Source: an uncultured Burkholderiales bacterium
GTDB lineage: Bacteria; Pseudomonadota; Gammaproteobacteria; Burkholderiales; Burkholderiaceae_C
Assembly (NCBI GenBank): GCA_903828695.1
Contig: CAIKNE010000126.1
Location: 1-64,000 of the forward strand
Direction of reading: 5' to 3'
DNA length: 64,000 nucleotides
Of this stretch, positions 38,748 through 47,433 are shown in pieces (the first letter of the stretch is position 1; each line of letters begins with the position of its first letter). Below the pieces are notes generated by a model. It saw only the letters and a program-made list of their open reading frames with translations. It did not search any database and was not told the DNA's origin. The position numbers and the translations under genes were made by a program.

Positions 38748-39091
38748 ACGATTTTTATTAACAGCTTATTCACATATTACAAGAAGATCCTTTGGACAAG
38801 ATGTGGGAACTCTGTGGAGTGTTTGAAAATTGCTCATTTTTCAGTGAATATATTATTTCAAGGACAACGGATTCACTCTAACACCCAGTTGAATAGCCTC
38901 ATTTTACCTAAATCCAGTACAAAATACAAAAAACAAGTGAGTATGCGCTTACTTTATATTTATTTTAAATAATTGGCTTTTTTACAAAACCCTACCCAAT
39001 TAAAGGGGTTTATTTGCCCTAAAACCGACACAAAACAGTTTCGGAAAAACCCAAAGCACAGCGAGCTGTGCTCAGGAGTTTTCCAATCCTT
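38748..39091. other. AT-rich spacer downstream of degP
   Basis: No gene is supported. The segment holds the proposed small-RNA promoter at its left end and AT-rich sequence toward degP. Near the degP stop, AGCACAGC...GCTGTGCT at about 39055-39072 (AAGCACAGCGAGCTGTGCTC) forms a short stem that could end the degP transcript, although the T run after it on the minus strand is weak. Confidence 0.45.
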
Positions 39092-40633
39092 TTACTTGTT
39101 GATGGGTCGAATCAGTGTGTACTGAGCCCAAGCACCACGCCTAATCAAAAGGCTTACGGGCTTTGACTTATCAAGGCGACTAGCAACAGTGTCAAATGAG
39201 TTAAGGTTGGTGATCTCAACATTGGCGAGTGCGATGATCACATCTCCTTCGCGCAGTCCTGCCATTGCAGCGGAGTCGCTGGCCGTCTCAATTCTGACCC
39301 CACCTTTAAGCTTTAACTCCTTTCTTTGCGAATCTGTAAGCTCTGTCAACGTCAAGCCAAGGGAGGGATAGGACGCAACTTTTCCAGGTTTATCGCTAGA
39401 CTCATCTTTATTCTCAGCAACCACCTCTTTCTCAAACTCCCCCACCACAACACTGAGTTCTTTGTTAGAGCCGCGCCTAAAGACCGTCATCACGCTCTTT
39501 GTGCCAGGTTTGGTATTTCCAACGATACGAGGCAGATCGGAGAACTTCTCAATACTCTTGCCATCAAAACGGGTAATTATGTCACCCGCTTCAACCCCAG
39601 CCTTCTCAGCGGGTGAATTGGCTTCAATTCCCCTAACAAGAGCACCCTGCGTTTTACCCAGTCCAAGGTTATCCGCAACATCCTTACTGACCTGATCGAT
39701 TTGAACGCCCAAGCGACCGCGTTGTACGCGTCCACTCGCTCTTAACTGATCGCTCACGCGTATGGCCTCGTCAATGGGGATCGAAAAGGAGATACCCATG
39801 TAACCACCCGATCTTGAGTAGATTTGGCTATTGATACCCACCACCTCGCCGCGCATATTGATCAGTGGACCTCCCGAGTTGCCAGGATTGATCGCTACAT
39901 CGGTTTGAATAAAGGGCAAGAACTCGCCTGTATCTCTTTGCTTAGCACTCACGATACCCGCAGTCACGCTGTTGTCCAAACCAAAGGGGGAGCCGATCGC
40001 CATCACCCACTCACCCACTCTTAATTTAGAAATATCTCCAATCTTGACTGCAGGCAAATTAGTTGCATCTATTTTGACAACAGCCACATCTGTACGCCGA
40101 TCAACGCCGACAATCTTTGCTTTAAATTCACGCTTATCTGGCAAAGTCACAATCACCTTCACGGACTCATCAACAACATGTGCGTTGGTCATGATGTAGC
40201 CATCTGTGCTCAAGATAAATCCAGATCCAACACCCTTGGGTTGCTCCTCCTCGCTGCGAGGTGCTTGCTTTGGTTTGGGGACCTTAGGTACCCCAGGCAC
40301 GCCGGGATTGGAGGGCATATTGGGGATTGGAATACCAAAGAACCTGCGAAAGAGCTCCTGCATCTCCTCCTCTTGGTCACCACCAGCGAGAGTCTGCTTT
40401 TGAGCGCGCTCTAAAGTTCGAATATTGACAACAGAGGGTCCCACCTGATCGACCAAGTCGGCGAAATCAGGCAACGTCCTCACCACTGCAGAATTATCTT
40501 TAGAGCCCGTTGACTGCGCCTGGGCATTCAATCCAAATGTGCCCCACTCGTGCACGCACACCATCATAAACACTGCAACCGCACCACCACTGAGAAACCA
40601 TTTAGCGGGACGTGATTTTGTCAAAATTTTCAT
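39092..40633 (-). CDS. degP: Periplasmic serine endoprotease DegP/MucD type
   Basis: Degrades or holds misfolded periplasmic proteins. The ATG at 40633 has GGAG seven bases upstream and gives 513 residues with a Sec signal peptide (WFLSGGAVAVFMMVCVHEWG region, Ala-rich NAQAQ cleavage site). The catalytic triad is His 152 (TNAHVV), Asp 182 (RTDVAVV) and Ser 253 (NPGNSGGPL). A Pro-rich LA-loop segment (100-130) precedes it, and two PDZ domains follow (LGLGKTQGALVRGIEANSPAEKAG and the GVRIETASDSAAMAGLREGD region). In many Burkholderiales the rpoE-rseA-rseB genes lie upstream; here none are present, and a divergent CoA-binding protein gene takes their place. Confidence 0.95.
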   Translation of the reverse strand: MKILTKSRPAKWFLSGGAVAVFMMVCVHEWGTFGLNAQAQSTGSKDNSAVVRTLPDFADLVDQVGPSVVNIRTLERAQKQTLAGGDQEEEMQELFRRFFGIPIPNMPSNPGVPGVPKVPKPKQAPRSEEEQPKGVGSGFILSTDGYIMTNAHVVDESVKVIVTLPDKREFKAKIVGVDRRTDVAVVKIDATNLPAVKIGDISKLRVGEWVMAIGSPFGLDNSVTAGIVSAKQRDTGEFLPFIQTDVAINPGNSGGPLINMRGEVVGINSQIYSRSGGYMGISFSIPIDEAIRVSDQLRASGRVQRGRLGVQIDQVSKDVADNLGLGKTQGALVRGIEANSPAEKAGVEAGDIITRFDGKSIEKFSDLPRIVGNTKPGTKSVMTVFRRGSNKELSVVVGEFEKEVVAENKDESSDKPGKVASYPSLGLTLTELTDSQRKELKLKGGVRIETASDSAAMAGLREGDVIIALANVEITNLNSFDTVASRLDKSKPVSLLIRRGAWAQYTLIRPINK

Positions 40634-41070
40634 CTCAAAACTCCGTTTAGAAAACCGTCTCTGTGAACCGTACTTGGTCAACCAACCCTTATCAAGCGAA
40701 ACCCTATGCACAACTAGCCGTATGAAAGCTTTAACCAGTGTCAACATAAATGGGGGAGAATTTCAAAAAAGCAAGCCCGAATAATAGGCCCACTATAGAA
40801 CACTGTAAATTCTATCAACCCTCCCGGTCCGTCTTTGCTTTGTACAAAGCGCAGCTTTCAAAGACAATTAAAATCGTCCAAAAGCTCACGCACATTATGA
40901 GGCAATTGCATTTGGGGGGCGCTGGATAGGCCCAAATAACCATTCGACTGGAACGATCGCAATCGTTGTAAAAAAATTGTAAAGTTCAAACCCATTTGCA
41001 TTAATCGGTATGTTCAGCTTTATGGCACAGGTCTTATGGCCTCTTGTTAGACTAAGACTAAGCTTAAACG
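40634..41070. other. Intergenic region between degP and a divergent gene
   Basis: No coding sequence is supported in these 437 bases. It holds a perfect palindrome GCTTTGTACAAAGC at 40837-40850, and GTCTTA / TAAGAC arms at 41031-41036 and 41053-41058 just before the plus-strand gene at 41071. Promoters for both divergent genes should lie here. No sigma-E-type promoter could be assigned with confidence. Confidence 0.45.
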
Positions 41071-41502
41071 ATGGATCCAAACATGCTTAACTACCCAGAC
41101 TCATTTATAAAAGACATCCTAACGACCACCCAAATCATTGCCGTCGTTGGCATCTCGGCGAAAGACTCGAAGCCCAGCCACTCGGTTGCACAATATTTAC
41201 TGACTCACGGCTACACCATCGTGCCTGTCAACCCGGTGCTGGAAAGCGTCTTAGGACAAAAATGTTATCCAAGCCTAAGAGACATACCCTTCAAAGTTGA
41301 TATGGTCGATTGTTTTCGTGCAATCGAATACATTCCAGCATTGGTGGACGAGGCTATAGAGATAGGGGCTCAAACAGTTTGGATGCAACTCGGTCTTGAA
41401 GACCCTGAGTCCTGCAAACGAGCAGAGTCAAAGGGACTCAGAGTCATACAAAATCTTTGTACCAAAATTGAACATCAAAGACTCTTAACAAAGAGCCTTT
41501 AA
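41071..41502 (+). CDS. CoA-binding domain protein (YccU type)
   Basis: A 143-residue Rossmann-fold protein similar to the CoA-binding domain of succinyl-CoA synthetase alpha. Visible are the nucleotide loop IAVVGISAKDSKPSHSVAQYL, the IVPVNPVLESVLGQKCYPSLRDIP segment, the VDMVDCFRAIEYIPALVDEAIEIGA helix and VWMQLGLED. Stand-alone proteins of this type (YccU in E. coli) have no settled function. ATG four codons later is an alternative start. It is divergent from degP and not in an operon. Confidence 0.85.
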   Translation: MDPNMLNYPDSFIKDILTTTQIIAVVGISAKDSKPSHSVAQYLLTHGYTIVPVNPVLESVLGQKCYPSLRDIPFKVDMVDCFRAIEYIPALVDEAIEIGAQTVWMQLGLEDPESCKRAESKGLRVIQNLCTKIEHQRLLTKSL

Positions 41503-41528
41503 TCGCTGTGCAAATTACAGTTTACAAA

Positions 41529-42326
41529 TTAATAAGTACCCGGATAGGCACCACCGTCTGTCAGTATATTTTGACCCGTCATATACCCTGCCTGCTGGCT
41601 ACATAAAAACGCACAGGTATCCCCAAATTCATCGGGGTGTCCAAAGCGCTGGGCAGGAATGGTTTTGCGTCTTGCCTGCGCAATATCCTCTAAGCTTTGA
41701 CCTGTCTTTTTAGCGGCTCCGCTCATCGTCACCTTCAAGCGGTCGGTATCGTAGGCGCCGGGCAATAAGTTGTTAATCGTGACGTTGTTAGACACATACT
41801 TAGCCGCACGTGCAACACCGGCCACAAATCCAGTCAAACCGCTTCTAGCGCCGTTGGAGAGTCCAAGCACTTCAATAGGTGCTTTGACAGCGCCTGAGGT
41901 GATATTGATAATGCGTCCAAATTTACGCTCTGTCATTCCGTCTATCGTTGCTTTGATCAACTCGATGGGCGTTAGCATATTGGCATCAATCGCTTTAATC
42001 CAAGTCTCCCTGTCCCAGTCCTTAAAGTCACCGGGCGGGGGACCACCAGCATTGGTGATCACAATATCGTAATTTTTTCCAGGCCCACCGGGTACGGCCC
42101 AAACCGCTTCACGTCCTTCATGGGTGGTGATGTCTGCGGCAACTGCAATCACTTTAGCTGCACTCAACTTCTCTAACCCAGCGCGAGACGCCTCTAACGC
42201 CTCAGCCCCCCTGGCCACAATCACAACGTTCACACCCTCTTTGACGAGTGAACTCGCGCAGCCCAGCCCAAGACCTTTGCTTGCACCGCATACAAGCGCC
42301 CATTTGCCTTTAATTTTTAAATCCAT
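41529..42326 (-). CDS. Short-chain dehydrogenase/reductase
   Basis: An NAD(P)-dependent oxidoreductase of 265 residues from the ATG at 42326, which has an AAGGGGA ribosome site in the end of the upstream gene. Cofactor motif ALVCGASKGLGLGCA, NAGGPPPGD and the catalytic segment NITSGAVKAPIEVLGLSNGARSG are seen. In the catalytic segment the usual YxxxK is replaced by a Leu-Ser-Asn-Gly-Ala-Arg context, so the classical Tyr/Lys pair is not evident; this variant subgroup often carries the GGPPPG loop. C-terminal LTDGGAYPGTY is typical. It follows the DMT transporter gene by two bases, so the two form an operon. Substrate unknown. Confidence 0.88.
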   Translation of the reverse strand: MDLKIKGKWALVCGASKGLGLGCASSLVKEGVNVVIVARGAEALEASRAGLEKLSAAKVIAVAADITTHEGREAVWAVPGGPGKNYDIVITNAGGPPPGDFKDWDRETWIKAIDANMLTPIELIKATIDGMTERKFGRIINITSGAVKAPIEVLGLSNGARSGLTGFVAGVARAAKYVSNNVTINNLLPGAYDTDRLKVTMSGAAKKTGQSLEDIAQARRKTIPAQRFGHPDEFGDTCAFLCSQQAGYMTGQNILTDGGAYPGTY

Positions 42327-42328
42327 CT

Positions 42329-43255
42329 TTAATTTCCCCTTTGAGATCCAAATTTCGTAACCAAGTAAATACCACCGATAACCAAGAACGTGCCCAACGC
42401 AACCCACACATTGAGAGTTTCACCAAGCACTAAGACACTCAAAATAATTGTAGACAAAGGTCCCACCATCCCAACCTGTGATGCAAGCGCTGGTCCTATT
42501 CTCTCGATGGCCATCATGACCATCAACACCGGTGTTGCTGTGCAAAGCACAGCGTTCAGCATAGACAACTCCAATACCTCGGCGGGCACGTTCGCAGCAC
42601 TCAAAGGCCTGACGAGTAGAAACTGAAGAATGCAACAGATGCTTGCAAAACTAGAGGCCCAACCCACCAGTCGCAGAGAACCAATTCGGTGAACCAGTTG
42701 TCCACTGAAAATTAAATAAACCGCGTAGCTAAAAGCACTTGCAAAAACCCATGCAGAACCAACAGCGACAGAGGGGCCAGCCCAACTCACCTCGTGCCAA
42801 AAGACGACGCAAATACCAGCGTAGCTCACCAACATGGCCAACATACGAATGGGCTCTACCTGCCTTTTATAAAGCACTCGGCCAATCAGCATAACAAAGG
42901 TTGGACTTAGATACAAGATAAGCCGCTCAAGCCCGGCAGAGATGTACTGCAACCCAAGAAAGTCCAAATAGCTGGACAAATAGTAGCCTATAAATCCAAG
43001 CCCCAGTATGGGTAAAGCGTCTACCCACCTCAAAGGATTTTCTTTTGAATGTGCTTGTCTGGAAGCCCACACCACCATACCCAGGAAAAGAGGCAGTGCA
43101 AAAAGCATACGGAACATAATCACCGTCACTGCGTCCACACCGTAACGGTAGGCAAGCTTGACGATAATTGCCTTGCCGCTAAAGGCAATTGCACCCAGCA
43201 CTGCAAGCGTTAGTCCAACGCCAAAGCTTTTAGAGGGTTTGAGTGATTCGGTCAT
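42329..43255 (-). CDS. DMT-family (EamA) transporter
   Basis: A 308-residue inner-membrane protein with ten predicted helices in two EamA repeats (first repeat starts GVGLTLAVLGAIAFSGKAIIVKLAY, second near GSAWVFASAFSYAVYLIFSG). Members export small metabolites such as amino acids or take up purines; the substrate cannot be inferred. It is translationally adjacent to the downstream SDR gene, which may point to a shared substrate pathway, but this is inference. A second, unrelated EamA gene occurs at 55143. Confidence 0.88.
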   Translation of the reverse strand: MTESLKPSKSFGVGLTLAVLGAIAFSGKAIIVKLAYRYGVDAVTVIMFRMLFALPLFLGMVVWASRQAHSKENPLRWVDALPILGLGFIGYYLSSYLDFLGLQYISAGLERLILYLSPTFVMLIGRVLYKRQVEPIRMLAMLVSYAGICVVFWHEVSWAGPSVAVGSAWVFASAFSYAVYLIFSGQLVHRIGSLRLVGWASSFASICCILQFLLVRPLSAANVPAEVLELSMLNAVLCTATPVLMVMMAIERIGPALASQVGMVGPLSTIILSVLVLGETLNVWVALGTFLVIGGIYLVTKFGSQRGN

Positions 43256-43409
43256 GTAACAAGAATTGAGATGATAGCTTTGTTCAAGAGTCCAGACAAC
43301 ACGAATCTTACTAATCTAATCAAAGCTAAATTCGAAGATACCCTAACTATGGTTGAAAAGCATAGAACAAGGTGTTAGATCAAGTATGGACCAAAGACAG
43401 GATATGAAT

Positions 43410-45032
43410 TTAATAACCTGCTGCCAAACCATCTCTGCGTGAATCACTGGCAATGATATATCCCTCAATCTTTGGATCACCTGCACGCCATATAAATTGG
43501 CCCGAACCAAAATCTTGATAACTATCATTGATCACATCCACGATGTGACCTAAATCTTTGAGTCCTTGAACGGTACTGCCGTCCATTGCGGACTCAACGT
43601 TGATCTCTAGACCCGCGTTGAATCTCCACCTTGGTGCGTCACAGGCGGCTTGTGGGTTTTGCTTGTAATCGAGCATGCGAACGAGAGTTTGCATATGACC
43701 CTGAGGTTGCATATTTCCACCCATAACCCCAAAGCTCATGATGGGCTCGCCCTCTTTGGTCAAGAATGCAGGGATGATGGTGTGAAAGGGACGCTTGCCA
43801 GGCGCAACCAAATTTGCAGGATTGAGTCCATTGGCAACTGTACTGAAACCGTGGCCTCGGTTTTGTAAACTGATCCCAAACTCGGGCTCTACGCAACCCG
43901 ATCCGAAACCCATATAGTTGCTTTGAATAAAACTCACCATCATGCCACTCTCATCTGCAGCGCTCAAGTAAATGGTTCCGCCTTTGACGGGATTACCGGC
44001 CCCAAACTCTTGGGCTTTCTTCATATCAATAAGCTTTGCACGAGTTGCTAAATATTTAGAGTCCAGCATCTGCTCAACGCTCACCTCCATATTTGAGCGC
44101 TCCGCCACAAAGCGGTACACATCCGCAAACGCCAGCTTCATCGCCTCAATCTGCAAGTGCTGTGATTGAACACCGTCGACGGGCATGCTTGCCAAATCAA
44201 AGTTCTCCAAAATACCCAAAGCAATCAAAGCAGCAATGCCTTGCCCGTTGGGAGGAATTTCGTGAACACTATAGCCTCTGTAATTTTTCTCAATCGGCAC
44301 CACCCACTCAGGCTTGTAGTCCCTAAAGTCACTCGCTTTTAAACACCCACCATTTGCATCTGAGAAGCGCTCTATGGCCTGAGCGATCTCACCGCCGTAA
44401 AACGCCTCTCCCTTGGTCTTGGCAATCGCTTTAAGACCCTTAGCAGCAGCTTTAAACTGAAACAACTCAGCCACGTTGGGTGCTCGCCCCTTGGGCATAA
44501 ACGCCTGGGCAAAGCCGGGCAAGGAGCCAAGCTCTGCAGCACCTGCAGCCCATTTCTGCTGCACAACCACGGGCAACAAATATCCTCTCTCTGCCGTCTC
44601 AATAGCGGGGGCTAACAAATCTTCAAAGCGGAGTTTACCGAAGCGCTCGGAGAGCGCCATCCAACTTGCGACGGCACCTGGAATTGTCACCGAATCCATT
44701 CCGCGCTTGGGCGGAGTCTTCTCAGCTTGGCCGTATTTTTTATGAAAATACTCTGGAGTCCAGCCCTTAGGTGCGCACCCAGAAGCATTCAAACCATGCA
44801 TTGATTTCCCGTCCCACAAAATACAAAATGCATCCGATCCTAATCCGTTACTCACTGGCTCAGTGATCGTAATCACAGCTGCTGCTGCAATGGCGGCGTC
44901 CACTGCGTTGCCCCCAGCTTGCAATATTTTCAAACCCGCCTGCGCTGCCAGCGGGTGCGAGGTAGAGACCACATTGCGAGCGAAAACAGGTAAACGTGTA
45001 GAGGGATAAGGGTTGTTGAAATTAAAATTCAC
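43410..45032 (-). CDS. Gamma-glutamyltransferase family protein
   Basis: An Ntn-hydrolase precursor of 540 residues. N-terminal PLAAQAGLKILQAGGNAVDAAIAAAA is the family hallmark; the expected autocleavage nucleophile is Thr 353 in GGTIYLSAADESG, followed by IQSNYMGFGSGC and the GGNMQPQGHMQTLVRMLDY region. There is no signal peptide, so the protein is probably cytoplasmic, unlike classical periplasmic GGT for glutathione; such proteins may act on other gamma-glutamyl or cyclic amide substrates. The Thr-His/Phe pair usual after the nucleophile is Thr-Ile-Tyr here. It is monocistronic. Confidence 0.88.
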   Translation of the reverse strand: MNFNFNNPYPSTRLPVFARNVVSTSHPLAAQAGLKILQAGGNAVDAAIAAAAVITITEPVSNGLGSDAFCILWDGKSMHGLNASGCAPKGWTPEYFHKKYGQAEKTPPKRGMDSVTIPGAVASWMALSERFGKLRFEDLLAPAIETAERGYLLPVVVQQKWAAGAAELGSLPGFAQAFMPKGRAPNVAELFQFKAAAKGLKAIAKTKGEAFYGGEIAQAIERFSDANGGCLKASDFRDYKPEWVVPIEKNYRGYSVHEIPPNGQGIAALIALGILENFDLASMPVDGVQSQHLQIEAMKLAFADVYRFVAERSNMEVSVEQMLDSKYLATRAKLIDMKKAQEFGAGNPVKGGTIYLSAADESGMMVSFIQSNYMGFGSGCVEPEFGISLQNRGHGFSTVANGLNPANLVAPGKRPFHTIIPAFLTKEGEPIMSFGVMGGNMQPQGHMQTLVRMLDYKQNPQAACDAPRWRFNAGLEINVESAMDGSTVQGLKDLGHIVDVINDSYQDFGSGQFIWRAGDPKIEGYIIASDSRRDGLAAGY

Positions 45033-45162
45033 GACTGGATTCCAAAAAAAAATTTAACTAGAAAAGTTGCACAACAATTGAATGCCAAGAAGGATATTAG
45101 ACTTTAGCACGGCAAAAGTATTGAGTTGCAGTTAAGAGAAGAATTCTCACGACCCCTTAAAC

Positions 45163-45191
45163 AAAAATAGCACCACGAAGGTGCTATTTTT
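45163..45191 (-). terminator. Bidirectional-looking terminator after tctA
   Basis: AAAAATAGCACC at 45163-45174 and GGTGCTATTTTT at 45180-45191 form a perfect 12-bp stem with a 5-base loop and A/T runs on both sides. It lies just past the tctA stop on the minus strand and upstream of the gamma-glutamyltransferase gene. Confidence 0.85.
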
Positions 45192-45227
45192 GCATCTCTT
45201 AGAAAAGAAAGCGAATTACATCGATCT

Positions 45228-46739
45228 TTAATCTTCGACGAATGCTTCTTCGCGTTTAGATTTCACGGCCGGCAAGAGCACAATGACAAGCAACAACAGG
45301 GCAGCTGCCAAGAGTCCACCAGACAATGGACGAGTGACTAGCACTGACCAATTTCCCCTAGACAAGAGCAGTGCCCTTCTCAAGTTCTCCTCCATCATTG
45401 GACCTAAGATGAATCCAAGTAACAAAGGTGCTGGTTCGCAACCAAGTTTCACAAACAGATAGCCAATCAAACCAAATAAGGCAACCATCCAGACGTCAAA
45501 CGTATTGTTATTTGTTGAATAGACACCGATTGCGCAGAACAGAACAATTGCTGGGAACAAATAACGATAAGGTACGGACAAGAGCTTGATCCATATTCCA
45601 ATCATCGGCAGATTTAAAATCACCAACATCAAATTACCAATCCACATCGATGCAATCAAGCCCCAAAAAAGTTCTGGATTGCTCGTCATTACCTGGGGGC
45701 CAGGCTGAATGTTGTGGATCGTCATCGCACCCACCATCAACGCCATCACAGCGTTGGGGGGGATACCAAGCGTCAACAATGGGATAAATGAGGTCTGTGC
45801 GCCTGCATTGTTAGCAGCCTCAGGAGATGCCACACCGCGGATGTTACCTTGACCAAAAGGCACTTCACCAGGACGTAGCTTTGTCTTTTTCTCAAGTGTG
45901 TAAGCAGCAAAAGCAGCTAAGAGCGCGCCCCCACCGGGCAATACACCCAGCACTGAGCCCAGTGCGGTACCGCGCATTACAGCGGGGAGCATTAACTTGA
46001 AATCCTCTTTGGTTGGGAAAAGACCCTGAACCTTTGCCGTGAAGATCTCACGGTCGTCTGGATCCACAGATAGATTACTAATAATCTCACCGTATCCAAA
46101 CACACCCATCGCTACCACCACGAATCCAATTCCGTCGGTCAGCTCAGGTATGTCAAAGCTAAAACGTGCAACTCCAGAGTTCACGTCTGTTCCCACGAGC
46201 CCGAGCAGCAAACCCAGCACAATCATGGCGATTGCTTTTAAGAGCGAGCCTGAGGCTAAAACGACTGCACCAATCAAACCAAGAATCATCAAAGAGAAGT
46301 ACTCTGCAGGACCGAATTTAAAAGCAAGTTCTGTCAAGGGCGGCGCAAAGGCGGCCAATATTAGAGTACCCACACAACCCGCAAAGAAAGAGCCAAGGCC
46401 CGCAGCAGCAAGCGCTGGCCCGGCACGGCCTTTACGCGCCATCTGGTAGCCGTCAATGGTCGTCACGACTGAGGATGATTCACCAGGCAAATTCACCAAA
46501 ATAGCGGTTGTAGAACCACCGTACTGGGCACCGTAGTAAATACCTGCAAGCATAATGAGTGCGGATACGGGGGGGAGCGCGTAGGTTGCAGGCAATAGCA
46601 TCGCAATCGTAGCAACAGGTCCGATACCAGGTAACACGCCAATCAGTGTTCCAAGCACACAGCCTACAAACGCATAAACCAAATTAATAGGAGTGACTGC
46701 TACGCTAAATCCTAGCGCTAGGTTATGAAATAAATCCAT
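45228..46739 (-). CDS. tctA: Tripartite tricarboxylate transporter large membrane subunit
   Basis: The large permease of a TctABC-type transporter, which uses a periplasmic binding protein to import carboxylates such as citrate. The 503 residues have many membrane helices and the family signatures GVLPGIGPVATIAMLLP, YYGAQYGGSTTAILVNLPGE, GVLPGGGALLAAFAAY and LGIPPNAVMALMVGAM. The Gly/Pro-rich loops are the conserved transport elements. It follows tctB by 13 bases. The tctC binding-protein gene normally heading the operon is missing here. Confidence 0.94.
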   Translation of the reverse strand: MDLFHNLALGFSVAVTPINLVYAFVGCVLGTLIGVLPGIGPVATIAMLLPATYALPPVSALIMLAGIYYGAQYGGSTTAILVNLPGESSSVVTTIDGYQMARKGRAGPALAAAGLGSFFAGCVGTLILAAFAPPLTELAFKFGPAEYFSLMILGLIGAVVLASGSLLKAIAMIVLGLLLGLVGTDVNSGVARFSFDIPELTDGIGFVVVAMGVFGYGEIISNLSVDPDDREIFTAKVQGLFPTKEDFKLMLPAVMRGTALGSVLGVLPGGGALLAAFAAYTLEKKTKLRPGEVPFGQGNIRGVASPEAANNAGAQTSFIPLLTLGIPPNAVMALMVGAMTIHNIQPGPQVMTSNPELFWGLIASMWIGNLMLVILNLPMIGIWIKLLSVPYRYLFPAIVLFCAIGVYSTNNNTFDVWMVALFGLIGYLFVKLGCEPAPLLLGFILGPMMEENLRRALLLSRGNWSVLVTRPLSGGLLAAALLLLVIVLLPAVKSKREEAFVED

Positions 46740-46752
46740 TTTTAATATCTCC

Positions 46753-47250
46753 TTAACCGGTTATAAATACTGGCCATACCGGGATTTGCAGTTGCAAAAG
46801 CAATATGAAAGCCAAATAGCTACCAATGGACAAAATCACAGCCAAAATAACATTGCCCTTAAAACTGAAGTTATGCATATCTGCATAGCTTGCAATCAAA
46901 GTCAAAGCAAAAATTCCAATGATCATTCCCAGGGGCTCAAGTCCAATGGAGGGGAGCCCACCCAAACACACACCAAAGGAGAGGTTGGCCGCAAGAATAA
47001 AAAACAAGGGGCGCCAGGCAACAGACCCGATTTCATGATCGGCCTGTTCCTCTCGCGCCAAAATGGATCCAAGGAGCACAAAAAGTCCAAGCAAGGCCAA
47101 AAGAGCGCCAAGCATCAACGGGAAATATCCAGGCCCCATGCGAGCACCTGTGCCTACTGAGTAAGAGTTGTATGACCCCCACACGAAACCTCCTCCAACG
47201 ACCATAAACATGACGCCAGAGAAAAAGTCTTTTTGACTCTTAATATTCAC
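46753..47250 (-). CDS. tctB: Tripartite tricarboxylate transporter small membrane subunit
   Basis: The small four-helix subunit paired with TctA. The 165 residues show helices around FFSGVMFMVVGGGFVWG, YFPLMLGALLALLGLFVLLG, PLFFILAANLSFGVC and VILAVILSIGSYLAFILLL; the RMGPGYFPLMLGALLALLG segment is the family signature. It is first in the operon, before tctA, with no binding protein upstream: the next gene upstream is a spermidine-synthase-like gene after about 180 bases. Confidence 0.9.
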   Translation of the reverse strand: MNIKSQKDFFSGVMFMVVGGGFVWGSYNSYSVGTGARMGPGYFPLMLGALLALLGLFVLLGSILAREEQADHEIGSVAWRPLFFILAANLSFGVCLGGLPSIGLEPLGMIIGIFALTLIASYADMHNFSFKGNVILAVILSIGSYLAFILLLQLQIPVWPVFITG

Positions 47251-47433
47251 AAGTCTTCTCCTCGAAGAATGATTGATAACTACGCATTATTGAATCCACA
47301 CCTTAGTTAAAGCAAATGATTAAAGCGCATGTGGATTCCGGAAAACCACCAATGATAATCTCAATTGTGCACTTAAGTAGAAACCCTGACGTTTACTACT
47401 CCCGATAAATTGAGTTCTTTACAAACTCAATTT

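Noticed and set aside
38576..38773. 65-codon minus-strand ORF upstream of lepA
   Set aside because: It runs straight through the strong terminator stem at 38607-38637, has no ribosome site and an unconvincing protein; a structured RNA explains the segment better.
38750..38900. Possible replication-origin-like stretch (TTATTCACA and TGTGG-type words)
   Set aside because: Only one full DnaA-box fit is present, and neither dnaA, dnaN, gidA nor parAB lies nearby.
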